A DNA stretch of 8,391 nt from Lachnospiraceae bacterium UBA7480. GTDB taxonomy: Bacteria > Bacillota > Clostridia > Lachnospirales > Lachnospiraceae. A program made the position numbers and the translations under genes. The stretch spans positions 1 to 8,391 of the forward strand of contig DLOQ01000057.1 in the NCBI GenBank assembly GCA_002479655.1, written 5' to 3'. A model generated the notes under the pieces. It searched no databases, was not told the DNA's origin, and saw only the letters and a program-made list of their open reading frames with translations. Below are positions 1-7,179 of the stretch, piece after piece (the stretch's first letter is position 1; every line of letters starts with the position of its first letter).

Positions 1-2940
1 CATATGCCCGTGCTGACGGCCGCTCAGGACAGAGCCTGCACCGCGTATCTCAAGATCGCGGACGGCAATGCGAAAGCCGCTTCCGAACTGAGTGAACTCC
101 CGTATCGCGTCAAGCCTTCTGGCGGCGATCTCGGAAAGCTCCTTGCCGCGGCGGAACGTAAAGTATGCAAATGCGCGCCTGTTTGATCGGCCGACTCTGC
201 CGCGAAGCTGATAAAGCTGTGACAACCCTAAGCGGTCGGCGTCCTCGATTATCAGGGTATTAACATTAGGAACATCAACGCCCGTTTCTATGATCGTCGT
301 GCAGACCAGAACATCTATCTCATAGTCTATAAGCTGCCGCCAGATCTCGGATAATTCTTTTTCGTCCAGCTGACCATGGGCAACCGCAACTCTCGCCTCG
401 GGCAAAAGCTCCGCCAGTTTTCCGGCGCAGGCATAGATCGTATCTATCCTATTGTGAATATAGTAGACCTGTCCGCCGCGGCGAAGCTCTTTTGAGATAG
501 CCTGTGCGGTGATCGCATCGTTATGCTCGACAACATAGGTCTGGACGGGATACCTGTCCTGCGGAGGCTCCTCTATGACCGACATATCCCGTATCCCGCT
601 CATAGCCATATTGAGAGTCCTCGGAATGGGCGTCGCCGAAAGGGTGAGCATATCGATCCCCGTGAACATCTCTTTAAAGCGTTCCTTCTGTTTAACGCCG
701 AACCGCTGCTCCTCGTCGATGATTGCCAGACCCAGATCCTTAAATTCAACATCCTTCTGCACAAGCCTATGAGTGCCGATGATTATATCCACCTCGCCTG
801 TGCGCAGCTTTTTTATTATTGCCTGCTGCTGCTTGGGCGTTCTGAAGCGGCTGAGCAGCTCTATATTTATCGGAAAATGCTCAAAACGCCTTATGGCCGT
901 CTGATAGTGCTGCCAAGCCAGAACCGTCGTAGGAACAAGTATCGCGCACTGCTTTGAATCCAGAACGCATTTGAATGCCGCCCTCAGAGCCACTTCCGTC
1001 TTGCCGAAGCCGACGTCGCCGCAAAGCAGTCTGTCCATAGGTATAGGCTTTTCCATATCCGTCTTTATCTCGTCTATGGAGCGAAGCTGGTCATCGGTTT
1101 CCTGATAGTCGAAACGCTCCTCAAAATCCCGCTGCCAGTCATTGTCGCCGGAAAAGGCATAGCCCTTGGCGGTCTGCCGCTTGGCATAAAGAGCGATAAG
1201 CTCCTCTGCCATATCGGCAACCGCCTTTTTTGCGCGGCTTTTTGTTTTATGCCATTCGACGGAATTGAGTTTATTGATCTTGACGCTGTCCTCGTCGCCC
1301 CCGATATACCTAGAAACCAGGTCAAGCTGGGTAACGGGAACATACAAAACGTCGCTTCCCTGATAACGTATAGTGATATAGTCCTTTGTGACCCCGCCGG
1401 TCTCGATTTTCGATATTCCCGAAAATCTGCCTATACCGTGCATCGTGTGAACGACCAGATCGCCGGGAGTTATATCCGATAGATTTTTTATTGCGTCGCT
1501 GCGGTTTTTGCGAAGCGGCTTTTTGCTTTTGGATTTCAGCGCCTTCAGCTGTGTAAGCATTGCGATCTTTGCCTCGGGGTATTCAAAGCCTCCCGATACG
1601 CATCCCGCTCTGATATAGACCATTCCCCCGGCAAGGAGAGAGTTTTCCTGCAAAAGCTCCGCCGAGATGCCCTCTTCTCTCAGATCCGAAACAATAATGC
1701 TTTCGGTTTTTTCGCTTCCGCCCAGAACTATGCAGCAATAGCCCTGCTTCGTAAGGCTTTTAAGCTCGTCTGCAAGGTGCTTCAGATCGCCGCCCCAGCC
1801 CGAGGTCTGATAGCAGGTCGCATTTATCAGCTTTTTCAGCTTTATATCGCTGTAGCCGCGCATAAACGTATCAAGATATATGAGCCTGTGCTGTCTGGCT
1901 CGGAACATCAGATCGTTTTCGTCCAACCAAAAGCCCTCGAGCGCAGGCCACATCAGACCCTCGGCGTAAAGGCGCTTCAGATCCTCGGAAAGCTGTGAAA
2001 GAAATCCTCTTGCTCTTTCGCGGCAGTTTGCAAGCTCGGAAAAGGCAACAATCCCGCCGTCAAAATAGTCTGTTATACATTCTCCCTCACCGTAAGCAAG
2101 GGTATAATATTTGTCGTTACAGCTCAGACTGACCCCTGAACGGAGCAGATCAAGATCCGCACAGATGCTCTTTTTTATCTTCTCGGCCTGTCTGCCCTTG
2201 ACGCTTTTGAGCTGCTGCTCCAGTCTTTCGGCAAGCTCGGCGTCAGAGTCAAAAACGATCTCCCGCGCAGGAGTAACGACAAAGCTTTCTATGCTTTCAT
2301 AGCGCCGCTGTGTCTCAACATCAAAGTAGGAAACGCTGTCGATCTCGTCGCCCCAAAGCTCCAATCGGCAAGGATTCTGCGCTCCGACCGGGAATATATC
2401 GACAATACCGCCGCGCACCGAAAACTGCGCTGCACCCTCGATCTGCTCACAGCGGGAGTATCCCGCCGCCACCAGCCTTTCAGTCAGCGAGGAGATCTCC
2501 AAAGTGTCTCCGCACTTTATCTCGAAGCTGTATTTTTGCAGAGCCTTTCGCGGAATGCAGGCCTGAAGCGCGGCCTCCGTGCTTGAAACCAAGATCCTGC
2601 ATTCTCTCCGCAGGATCTTCGACAGCGACGCCACACGCTCCTGCTCATATTCATGCGAGGCGCCTTCCATATTGGCAAACCCGAAATCCTTTGCAGGATA
2701 AAAACAGGCGGTCTGCTCACCCGCCAGTTCGTTTATATCGGAAACAAACCGGCGTGCCGCCGGCTCGTCGTCGCAGATAAGGCAAACGCTTCCCAGCCGC
2801 GAAAGCGACATAAGAAGCTGTGCCTTGTGAATGTTGAAAACTCCCGTCACCGAAACGGGTGTAAAGCCGTTCAGAACCGCCTTTTTCAATTCCCGATAAA
2901 AGGGAAGAGTATCGCTTATTCTATAGAAAATATTGCTCAT
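1..2940 (-). CDS. mfd: Transcription-repair coupling factor Mfd (3' end beyond window)
   Basis: Mfd is an ATP-driven DNA translocase that pushes stalled RNA polymerase off DNA and recruits UvrA for transcription-coupled nucleotide excision repair. I translated the minus strand from the ATG at 2940: it is open for 980 codons to the left edge with no stop or frameshift. The N-terminal part (about residues 1-350) is the UvrB-like region. The RNA-polymerase-interaction segment carries HTMHGIGRF (498-506). The RecG-like helicase motor follows: Walker A GDVGFGKT (641-648), Walker B DEEQ (742-745), SATP (768-771) and motif VI RGRVGR (913-918). The frame breaks off just after GAGSVLSGRQHG, so roughly the last 150-200 residues (end of the motor and the C-terminal regulatory domain) are missing compared with the usual 1,100-1,180 aa. 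Start choice: GAGG lies 5 bases upstream and overlaps the pth stop; the gap to pth is 7 bases, so the two are probably co-transcribed and translationally coupled. Identification is secure from the motifs. Confidence 0.97.
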   Translation of the reverse strand, partial: MSNIFYRISDTLPFYRELKKAVLNGFTPVSVTGVFNIHKAQLLMSLSRLGSVCLICDDEPAARRFVSDINELAGEQTACFYPAKDFGFANMEGASHEYEQERVASLSKILRRECRILVSSTEAALQACIPRKALQKYSFEIKCGDTLEISSLTERLVAAGYSRCEQIEGAAQFSVRGGIVDIFPVGAQNPCRLELWGDEIDSVSYFDVETQRRYESIESFVVTPAREIVFDSDAELAERLEQQLKSVKGRQAEKIKKSICADLDLLRSGVSLSCNDKYYTLAYGEGECITDYFDGGIVAFSELANCRERARGFLSQLSEDLKRLYAEGLMWPALEGFWLDENDLMFRARQHRLIYLDTFMRGYSDIKLKKLINATCYQTSGWGGDLKHLADELKSLTKQGYCCIVLGGSEKTESIIVSDLREEGISAELLQENSLLAGGMVYIRAGCVSGGFEYPEAKIAMLTQLKALKSKSKKPLRKNRSDAIKNLSDITPGDLVVHTMHGIGRFSGISKIETGGVTKDYITIRYQGSDVLYVPVTQLDLVSRYIGGDEDSVKINKLNSVEWHKTKSRAKKAVADMAEELIALYAKRQTAKGYAFSGDNDWQRDFEERFDYQETDDQLRSIDEIKTDMEKPIPMDRLLCGDVGFGKTEVALRAAFKCVLDSKQCAILVPTTVLAWQHYQTAIRRFEHFPINIELLSRFRTPKQQQAIIKKLRTGEVDIIIGTHRLVQKDVEFKDLGLAIIDEEQRFGVKQKERFKEMFTGIDMLTLSATPIPRTLNMAMSGIRDMSVIEEPPQDRYPVQTYVVEHNDAITAQAISKELRRGGQVYYIHNRIDTIYACAGKLAELLPEARVAVAHGQLDEKELSEIWRQLIDYEIDVLVCTTIIETGVDVPNVNTLIIEDADRLGLSQLYQLRGRVGRSNRRAFAYFTFRRGKELSEIAARRLDAIREFTQFGSGFRIAVRDLEIRGAGSVLSGRQHGHM

Positions 2941-2947
2941 AGATACC

Positions 2948-3568
2948 TCAGTTAAACAAATTCATTGCCTTGTCGATCTGCCCGCCGACAATAAGCTCGG
3001 CTGCTTTTGCGGCTTTCTCAGCCGACTGGACCATCAGCTTCATCTCTTCCTCCGAAAAACGGGAGAGCACCCAATCGGCAAGATCCATTTCGGGGCGGGG
3101 CTTTTTGCCGACCCCGATCTTTATGCGCGGAAAATTCTCGCTGCCGCAAAGCTGGGCTATACTTTTCAGTCCGTTGTGACCGCCGTCGCTGCCCTTCCGG
3201 CGTATTCTCAGGCGGGAGGGTTCCAGCGAGATGTCATCACAGATAACGATCACATTTTCGTCCGGGATCTTATAAAAGCTCTGCCACTCAATTACTGCCT
3301 CGCCGCTGTTATTCATATATGTCTGCGGCTTTAAGATAATGCACCGTTTTCCCGAAATCATCGCATCGCAGTAAACGGACTTGAACTTTGCCCTGTCACA
3401 GCTGACCGAAAGCGACTTGCAGAGCGTATCGACAGCGATAAAGCCTGCATTATGCCTTGTCTGCTCATAAACGACTCCCGGATTGCCCAGCCCGGCGATG
3501 ATATATTCGACCTTTCCGCGTGGTGCGCTTCCTGCGGAAAGCTCTTTCAGCTTTTCAAAAATGTCCAT
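2948..3568 (-). CDS. pth: Peptidyl-tRNA hydrolase Pth
   Basis: Cytoplasmic enzyme that cleaves the ester bond of peptidyl-tRNAs dropped from ribosomes, recycling tRNA; normally essential in bacteria. The 206-aa product carries the full family signature: GLGNPG (26-31), TRHNAGF (37-43) with the catalytic His39, KPQTYMNNSG (80-89), CDDISL (110-115) and GSDGGHNGL (126-134). Residues matching E. coli Asn10, His20, Asn68, Asp93 and Asn114 are all present (N29, H39, N86, D111, N132). Compared with E. coli Pth it has about 18 extra N-terminal residues before the first strand. The start is supported by GGAGG 4 bases upstream of the ATG, and no other Met precedes the core, so I keep the extension. The gene lies 21 bases after the Nudix stop and 7 bases before mfd. 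The pth-mfd order is known from Firmicutes (spoVC and mfd in Bacillus subtilis). Confidence 0.97.
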   Translation of the reverse strand: MDIFEKLKELSAGSAPRGKVEYIIAGLGNPGVVYEQTRHNAGFIAVDTLCKSLSVSCDRAKFKSVYCDAMISGKRCIILKPQTYMNNSGEAVIEWQSFYKIPDENVIVICDDISLEPSRLRIRRKGSDGGHNGLKSIAQLCGSENFPRIKIGVGKKPRPEMDLADWVLSRFSEEEMKLMVQSAEKAAKAAELIVGGQIDKAMNLFN

Positions 3569-3589
3569 AACTCCTCCGAAGTGCAGATC

Positions 3590-4129
3590 TTACCTGCCAC
3601 AGATAATTCTCTGTGCTTTTAGAAGTGCAAGCTGCGTCTTGCTGTCGGGTATCATATCGTTCATAACCATCTCTACAGCTTTTTCGAGCGGCATACGTAC
3701 AATATCAAGAAATTCGTCATCGTCCAGGCTCTGCTCGCCGAAGCTCAGACCTCTGGCAAGATACATATATATGACCTCGGTGTCATATGCGACTGTCGGA
3801 TAAAGCTTGCCGAGAGGAATGATCTCCTTTGCCGTCGCTCCGCACTCCTCTTTCAGCTCTCTTATTCCGCAGCCGAGAGGATCCTCGCCCTTTTCCCGTT
3901 TTCCTGCCGGAACTTCAAGCAGAGCTTCCTTGAACGGATAACGGAACTGCCTTACCATAAGAACCTCGCCCTCGTCGGTCACGGGAACAACGCACACTCC
4001 GCCCGAGTGATGGATGACCTCTCTTATTGCGGTCTCACCGTTTTCAAGCTCAACGGTGTCGCGGGTCACCTCCAGTATTTTGCCGTTGTATATTGTTTCG
4101 ACATTCAGTGTCTTTTCCGAAAGATGCAT
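3590..4129 (-). CDS. nudF: Nudix hydrolase, ADP-ribose pyrophosphatase-like
   Basis: Nudix hydrolases cleave nucleoside diphosphates linked to another group; the closest recognisable group is the NudF/ADP-ribose pyrophosphatase type (ADP-ribose to AMP plus ribose 5-phosphate). Counting from the ATG at 4129 (179 aa), the Nudix box GX5EX7REUXEEXGU spans about residues 76-98, with the metal-binding Glu residues in RELKEECG intact. Before it lies the family-typical region VRQFRYPFKEALLEVPAG. One departure: the SPGF-like segment that normally follows the box about 15-16 residues later and marks ADP-ribose specificity reads TVAYDTE here, so the substrate is uncertain. Start choice: two in-frame ATGs exist (4135 and 4129). 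AAGGAG at 4137-4142 is only 1 base from the first but 7 from the second, so 4129 is preferred. The upstream membrane-protein stop (TGA, 4132-4134) lies inside this start region, implying translational coupling. Confidence 0.9.
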   Translation of the reverse strand: MHLSEKTLNVETIYNGKILEVTRDTVELENGETAIREVIHHSGGVCVVPVTDEGEVLMVRQFRYPFKEALLEVPAGKREKGEDPLGCGIRELKEECGATAKEIIPLGKLYPTVAYDTEVIYMYLARGLSFGEQSLDDDEFLDIVRMPLEKAVEMVMNDMIPDSKTQLALLKAQRIICGR

Positions 4130-4131
4130 AA

Positions 4132-6594
4132 TCATTCTCCTTTATCACTGTCATCATTGTCCGTATTATCGCTGTTTTCTCCCCATCCGAAAAGCTCCTC
4201 CGCCTGCTCATCGCTCAGATCGCAAAGAGCATTGTATTCGCGATCACAGGACGTATTCTCCTCGGGCTTATGCTTTTTGTCGTATACTCTGCCCAAAACC
4301 ATCAGAAGCGCGAACATTACGATACCGCTTATTGATATTGCGGCACCCGCCTTGAAGCCTTTTGTTTCATAGTCAAAAACGATCTCGTTGTCGCCTGCCG
4401 GAACTCTTATCGCCGACAGCCCGCCGAACACGTTTTCGATCTCGGTCTTTTCGCCGTTAACATACGCGGTAAAGCCCTCGTCGTAAGGCACGCTGAAAAA
4501 TACCAAGCTCTCTTTATCAAGCTTTATTTTTGCGTCAAAGCCGTCCGGCGATTCTTTAAAAAAGTAGCAGGAGGTTTTTTCCTTGCAGACCTTTTCCATA
4601 TCCTTTTTTGAAAGCGACATTCTCGTATCTTTGTATTCGGTAAGAATATCTGAAAACTTTTCGATCTGCTCTTCGGTCAGGAAAACCGCCTTAACGCACA
4701 GATTAGATTTCTGCGATTGTGAGAGCTTTTCAATCTCATCTATATTCACATACTTATCGTAGGTAAAGCCCATAGGAATATAATTACTGTTTTCGTAAAT
4801 ATAGAAATCGTTTTGCTCGTCAATATACTTAAATCCCGAAACAGGCTCCTCAGGCGGCTCGGTGAGGTCGTTTTTCTCTTTCAGATAATACTTGACCGAC
4901 ATCAGATTTCTCAGGCCGTAATACTGCGGCTCCATACGGGTCGCAACATTTCTTGTCTGATCCATGGTGTCCTCATAAAATGTCATTATAGAAGGTGAAA
5001 CCGTGCTTTGGAAGCATCTCATGGTCGAATATCCCCAGAACATCGGCCAGTTATCGACATTCTCGCTGGTATCTATTCTGTAAAAGCCGCCTTCCTCCTT
5101 GGGGAGATCTATCTCGCCCTCTATCGCATGTTCGATAAAGTAGTCATTATAGGGTCCCTGAGCAACGCCGTACCATACCATAGACGCGCAGCACACGAAG
5201 CTGCATCCGACAGTCAGCTTCAACAGCGTTTTCAGCGACTTCTTTCTGTTAGGCATGAAATAGAGAACAAATACGAGCGCAAGAAATACCAAAACCGTAA
5301 CACCGATCTGAATGACCGCAAGCTCGGGGTATTGGGCAACCTTGCCGTATACGATCTTACCGTTTTCCTCTTTCGGCAGCAGGAACAGAACGCAGACTAT
5401 CACCATTACAGTAACAACGGAGGGAACGCCTTTTTTCAGTGAGATCTCAGTGTCATCTACCGACAGAGACGTCATCAGAGCCATGATAAGCACCGGCATA
5501 AAGAACCACCGCGCATAGTAGGTGCCGTTAAAAAGCTGGAACGCACTGTTGAGAAAAGGCACTACCGCGCATATAAAGCATATCGTTATCAGCTTGTTGG
5601 CCCAATGCTTTTTCTTTTCTTTCATAAAAGCGATAACACCCGCCATAGAGAACATCGGCAGATAGGCTGCGATAGATGCCCATCTTGCTGTTTCGGCGGC
5701 AAAGAGATTTGACCGCGCCGGCATATCCGGGAGCATAAACAGACTCTGTATTATCCTGTATATCCTGAATTTATCGCTGTAAACGGCCATATCCATACCG
5801 TAAAGCGAAGAACTCATACGCGGATTGTCAAGAACCGCAAGGGCTGCCGGCAGGAATATAACCGCCGACACGCACACGCCTATCACGGATTCAACGGCAA
5901 GACCAAGGAACTTTTTAACCGTGAGCTTAAATTTTTTGTCCGTGCAGCGAACAACAAAGTATATGATCGTGAAAACGACCGTCGATGCAAAAAAGTAGTA
6001 ATTAACTATAGCATTCAGAGCGACTGCCAAGGCGAAAACGCCCCGCTTATTGTCCTGAACACGCATTTCCAATGCCAGAAGCACAAGCGGAAAAATTGCT
6101 GTAACATCATGGAAATGATTAAAAAACACGTTGAAGATCTGAGCGCCCGAAAAGGCATAGAGCAAGGCGCCTATCGCAGCCGCATCCGGGGTTTTCACAA
6201 ACCTTCTTATAAAAGCATAGCTTGTTACTGCTGCTACGCCCGTTTTAAGGCAAAGCAGCCACGGAAAAATATACAGCACCGCACCGGAGGGGAAAAGAGT
6301 CGTCAGCCAGAAGAAAGGGCTTCCGACTAAATAAAATGCATAAGATCCAACAAAGTCCGAGCCGATATCAGTTCCCCAGTCCCAGCCGAAAAGACCGTTT
6401 TCTCTGATAAAATCATGACAATGCTGATAAAACATAAGCTGCTGGGAATTGAAATCCCCATAATACAAAAAATAGCCCTTATTATAAATGATAAGCGGCA
6501 GTATTACCGCGGCAAAGCTTATGAATGCAGCCAAAAACACAAACAGATATCTTTCCTTCTGCTCGCAGACTCTGTTTCCTTTTATGATATACAT
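4132..6594 (-). CDS. YfhO-family polytopic membrane protein (putative GT-C glycosyltransferase)
   Basis: An 820-aa integral membrane protein with a short basic N-terminus, about 12-14 hydrophobic segments (clear ones near 16-36, 110-130, 163-177, 185-215, 228-255, 306-324, 335-355, 361-378, 389-408, 425-447 and 458-476), a roughly 270-residue outer domain (477-748), one last membrane helix (749-770) and an acidic C-terminal tail (771-820). The first outer loop contains YYGDFNSQQ, followed by DIGSDF and YLVGSPFFWLT, which resemble YfhO-family proteins. In the family, YfhO of B. subtilis and GtlB of Listeria are GT-C enzymes that add sugars to lipoteichoic acid outside the membrane using a lipid-linked sugar; Asp47 is a candidate catalytic residue (inference). 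No CsbB-like or GtcA-like partner is in this window. The start is firmly set by AAAGGAGG (6601-6608), 6 bases before the ATG; this site overlaps the ybaK stop 12 bases upstream. The acceptor and sugar cannot be read from the sequence. Confidence 0.85.
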   Translation of the reverse strand: MYIIKGNRVCEQKERYLFVFLAAFISFAAVILPLIIYNKGYFLYYGDFNSQQLMFYQHCHDFIRENGLFGWDWGTDIGSDFVGSYAFYLVGSPFFWLTTLFPSGAVLYIFPWLLCLKTGVAAVTSYAFIRRFVKTPDAAAIGALLYAFSGAQIFNVFFNHFHDVTAIFPLVLLALEMRVQDNKRGVFALAVALNAIVNYYFFASTVVFTIIYFVVRCTDKKFKLTVKKFLGLAVESVIGVCVSAVIFLPAALAVLDNPRMSSSLYGMDMAVYSDKFRIYRIIQSLFMLPDMPARSNLFAAETARWASIAAYLPMFSMAGVIAFMKEKKKHWANKLITICFICAVVPFLNSAFQLFNGTYYARWFFMPVLIMALMTSLSVDDTEISLKKGVPSVVTVMVIVCVLFLLPKEENGKIVYGKVAQYPELAVIQIGVTVLVFLALVFVLYFMPNRKKSLKTLLKLTVGCSFVCCASMVWYGVAQGPYNDYFIEHAIEGEIDLPKEEGGFYRIDTSENVDNWPMFWGYSTMRCFQSTVSPSIMTFYEDTMDQTRNVATRMEPQYYGLRNLMSVKYYLKEKNDLTEPPEEPVSGFKYIDEQNDFYIYENSNYIPMGFTYDKYVNIDEIEKLSQSQKSNLCVKAVFLTEEQIEKFSDILTEYKDTRMSLSKKDMEKVCKEKTSCYFFKESPDGFDAKIKLDKESLVFFSVPYDEGFTAYVNGEKTEIENVFGGLSAIRVPAGDNEIVFDYETKGFKAGAAISISGIVMFALLMVLGRVYDKKHKPEENTSCDREYNALCDLSDEQAEELFGWGENSDNTDNDDSDKGE
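4137..4142 (-). promoter_or_regulatory. Ribosome binding site that decides the Nudix start
   Basis: On the minus strand this reads AAGGAG, inside the last codons of the membrane-protein gene. It is followed by A and then ATGATTATG. Spacing is 1 base to the first ATG (4135), which is too close, and 7 bases to the second (4129), which is ideal. It therefore argues for the second ATG as the Nudix start. Confidence 0.7.
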
Positions 6595-6600
6595 AGCGCG

Positions 6601-6608
6601 CCTCCTTT
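6601..6608 (-). promoter_or_regulatory. Strong Shine-Dalgarno of the YfhO-family gene
   Basis: The minus strand reads AAAGGAGG, a near-complete complement of the 16S 3' end, 6 bases upstream of the ATG at 6594. Its first bases overlap the TAA stop of ybaK (6607-6609), so ribosomes finishing ybaK end on the start signal of the next gene. It is the strongest ribosome site in the window. Confidence 0.8.
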
Positions 6609-7095
6609 ACTGCACAGTGACAACATCTGCCGACGAATATGGGATAATTCTTTTCAGATCCTCGGGCGACATTTCGACCTGCCAGCCGATCTTCCCGGCG
6701 CTGAACATAACATTTTCAAAGCTCTCAAAGCTTTGATGAACAACAGTTGCAAACTGCTTTTTCATTCCGATAGGTGAGCATCCGCCGTGAATATATCCGG
6801 TCACAGGAAGCAGATCCTTTGAATGAAGCATCTCGATGCTTTTTTCACCGACCGCTGATGCCGCCTTTTTGAGATCAAGCTCTCTAGCGACGGGAATAAC
6901 AAAAACATAATACTTTTTTGTCTTTGGGGCGGTTGTGACAAGCGTTTTGAATACGCGGTCTTCATTCTGACCGAGCGCTCTTGCTACATCGACCCCGGAT
7001 ATTGCCCCGCTTTCCAGATAACAATGAGATCTGTATTTAATTTTTGCCGCATCAAGAATGCGCATTACGTTTGTTTTGTTTTCACCTTTTGCCAT
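6607..7095 (-). CDS. ybaK: YbaK/EbsC-type Cys-tRNA(Pro) deacylase
   Basis: A 162-aa free-standing trans-editing protein. Family members hydrolyse Cys-tRNA(Pro) made when prolyl-tRNA synthetase mischarges cysteine, preventing Cys-for-Pro errors in proteins. Visible family features: the N-terminal TNVMRILDAAKI segment (8-19), RVFKTLV (47-53) with the conserved Lys50 matching the key lysine of the H. influenzae protein, and GYIHGGCSPIGMKK (100-113), a hallmark of this group. Length is normal for the family. The ATG at 7095 has only a weak AGAG-type ribosome site 7 bases upstream; the next Met (codon 11) lies inside the conserved N-terminus, so 7095 is kept. It is separated from the Thr-rich gene by 84 bases and from the YfhO-family gene by 12, so it looks like the first gene of the downstream block. 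Another tRNA-clearing enzyme, Pth, is encoded three genes further on. Other YbaK-superfamily substrates (for example ProXp-type editing) are less likely given the motifs. Confidence 0.93.
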   Translation of the reverse strand: MAKGENKTNVMRILDAAKIKYRSHCYLESGAISGVDVARALGQNEDRVFKTLVTTAPKTKKYYVFVIPVARELDLKKAASAVGEKSIEMLHSKDLLPVTGYIHGGCSPIGMKKQFATVVHQSFESFENVMFSAGKIGWQVEMSPEDLKRIIPYSSADVVTVQ

Positions 7096-7125
7096 ATAAC
7101 CGCTCTTTTCTCTGTCAACAAGCCG

Positions 7126-7151
7126 AGGGGAAAACCAGCCGGCCTCCCCCT
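7126..7151 (-). other. RNA hairpin in the spacer before ybaK (possible weak terminator or processing site)
   Basis: Read as minus-strand RNA, AGGGGGAGGCC and GGUUUUCCCCU pair into an unbroken 11-bp stem (eight Watson-Crick and three G-U pairs) with a GGCU tetraloop. On the plus strand the G-U pairs become C-A mismatches, so the stem is intact only in the transcript of these genes. The sequence after it (CGGCTTGTTGACA) is not a proper U-run, so a classic intrinsic terminator is doubtful. Partial termination, mRNA processing or protection are alternatives. The rest of the 84-base spacer (7096-7179) shows no convincing promoter. Confidence 0.45.
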
Positions 7152-7179
7152 ATGCTTATTATTTGTTTGTATGAATTAA

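Noticed and set aside
523..957. Plus-strand open frame of 144 codons
   Set aside because: Lies entirely opposite the continuous mfd frame, whose helicase motifs are intact; the product has no recognisable domain. It is a shadow, as are the plus-strand frames at 1249-1482, 1777-1998 and 2310-2780.
1074..1343. Minus-strand open frame of 89 codons (and a similar one at 2517-2720)
   Set aside because: Same strand as mfd but in another frame; the mfd frame reads through both regions with family-typical sequence, so these are not genes and not evidence of a frameshift.
2933..3334. Plus-strand open frame of 133 codons opposite pth
   Set aside because: Pth is complete on the other strand with all catalytic residues; the antisense product is low-information.
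5008..5442. Plus-strand open frame of 144 codons opposite the YfhO-family gene
   Set aside because: The membrane protein reads through with good hydrophobic periodicity; no ribosome site or known domain supports the antisense frame. The same applies to 6415-6777.
7090..7118. Perfect TTGACA (-35-like) on the minus strand at 7113-7118, a possible ybaK promoter
   Set aside because: With a 16-base spacing the -10 would be TATGGC, matching TATAAT at only three positions and overlapping the ybaK start codon, so the transcript would begin inside the gene; the next Met is within the conserved domain.
7126..7151. Hairpin called as an intrinsic terminator
   Set aside because: The stem is good but the following bases (CGGCTTGTTG) do not form a U-run, so I list it as a hairpin of unknown role.
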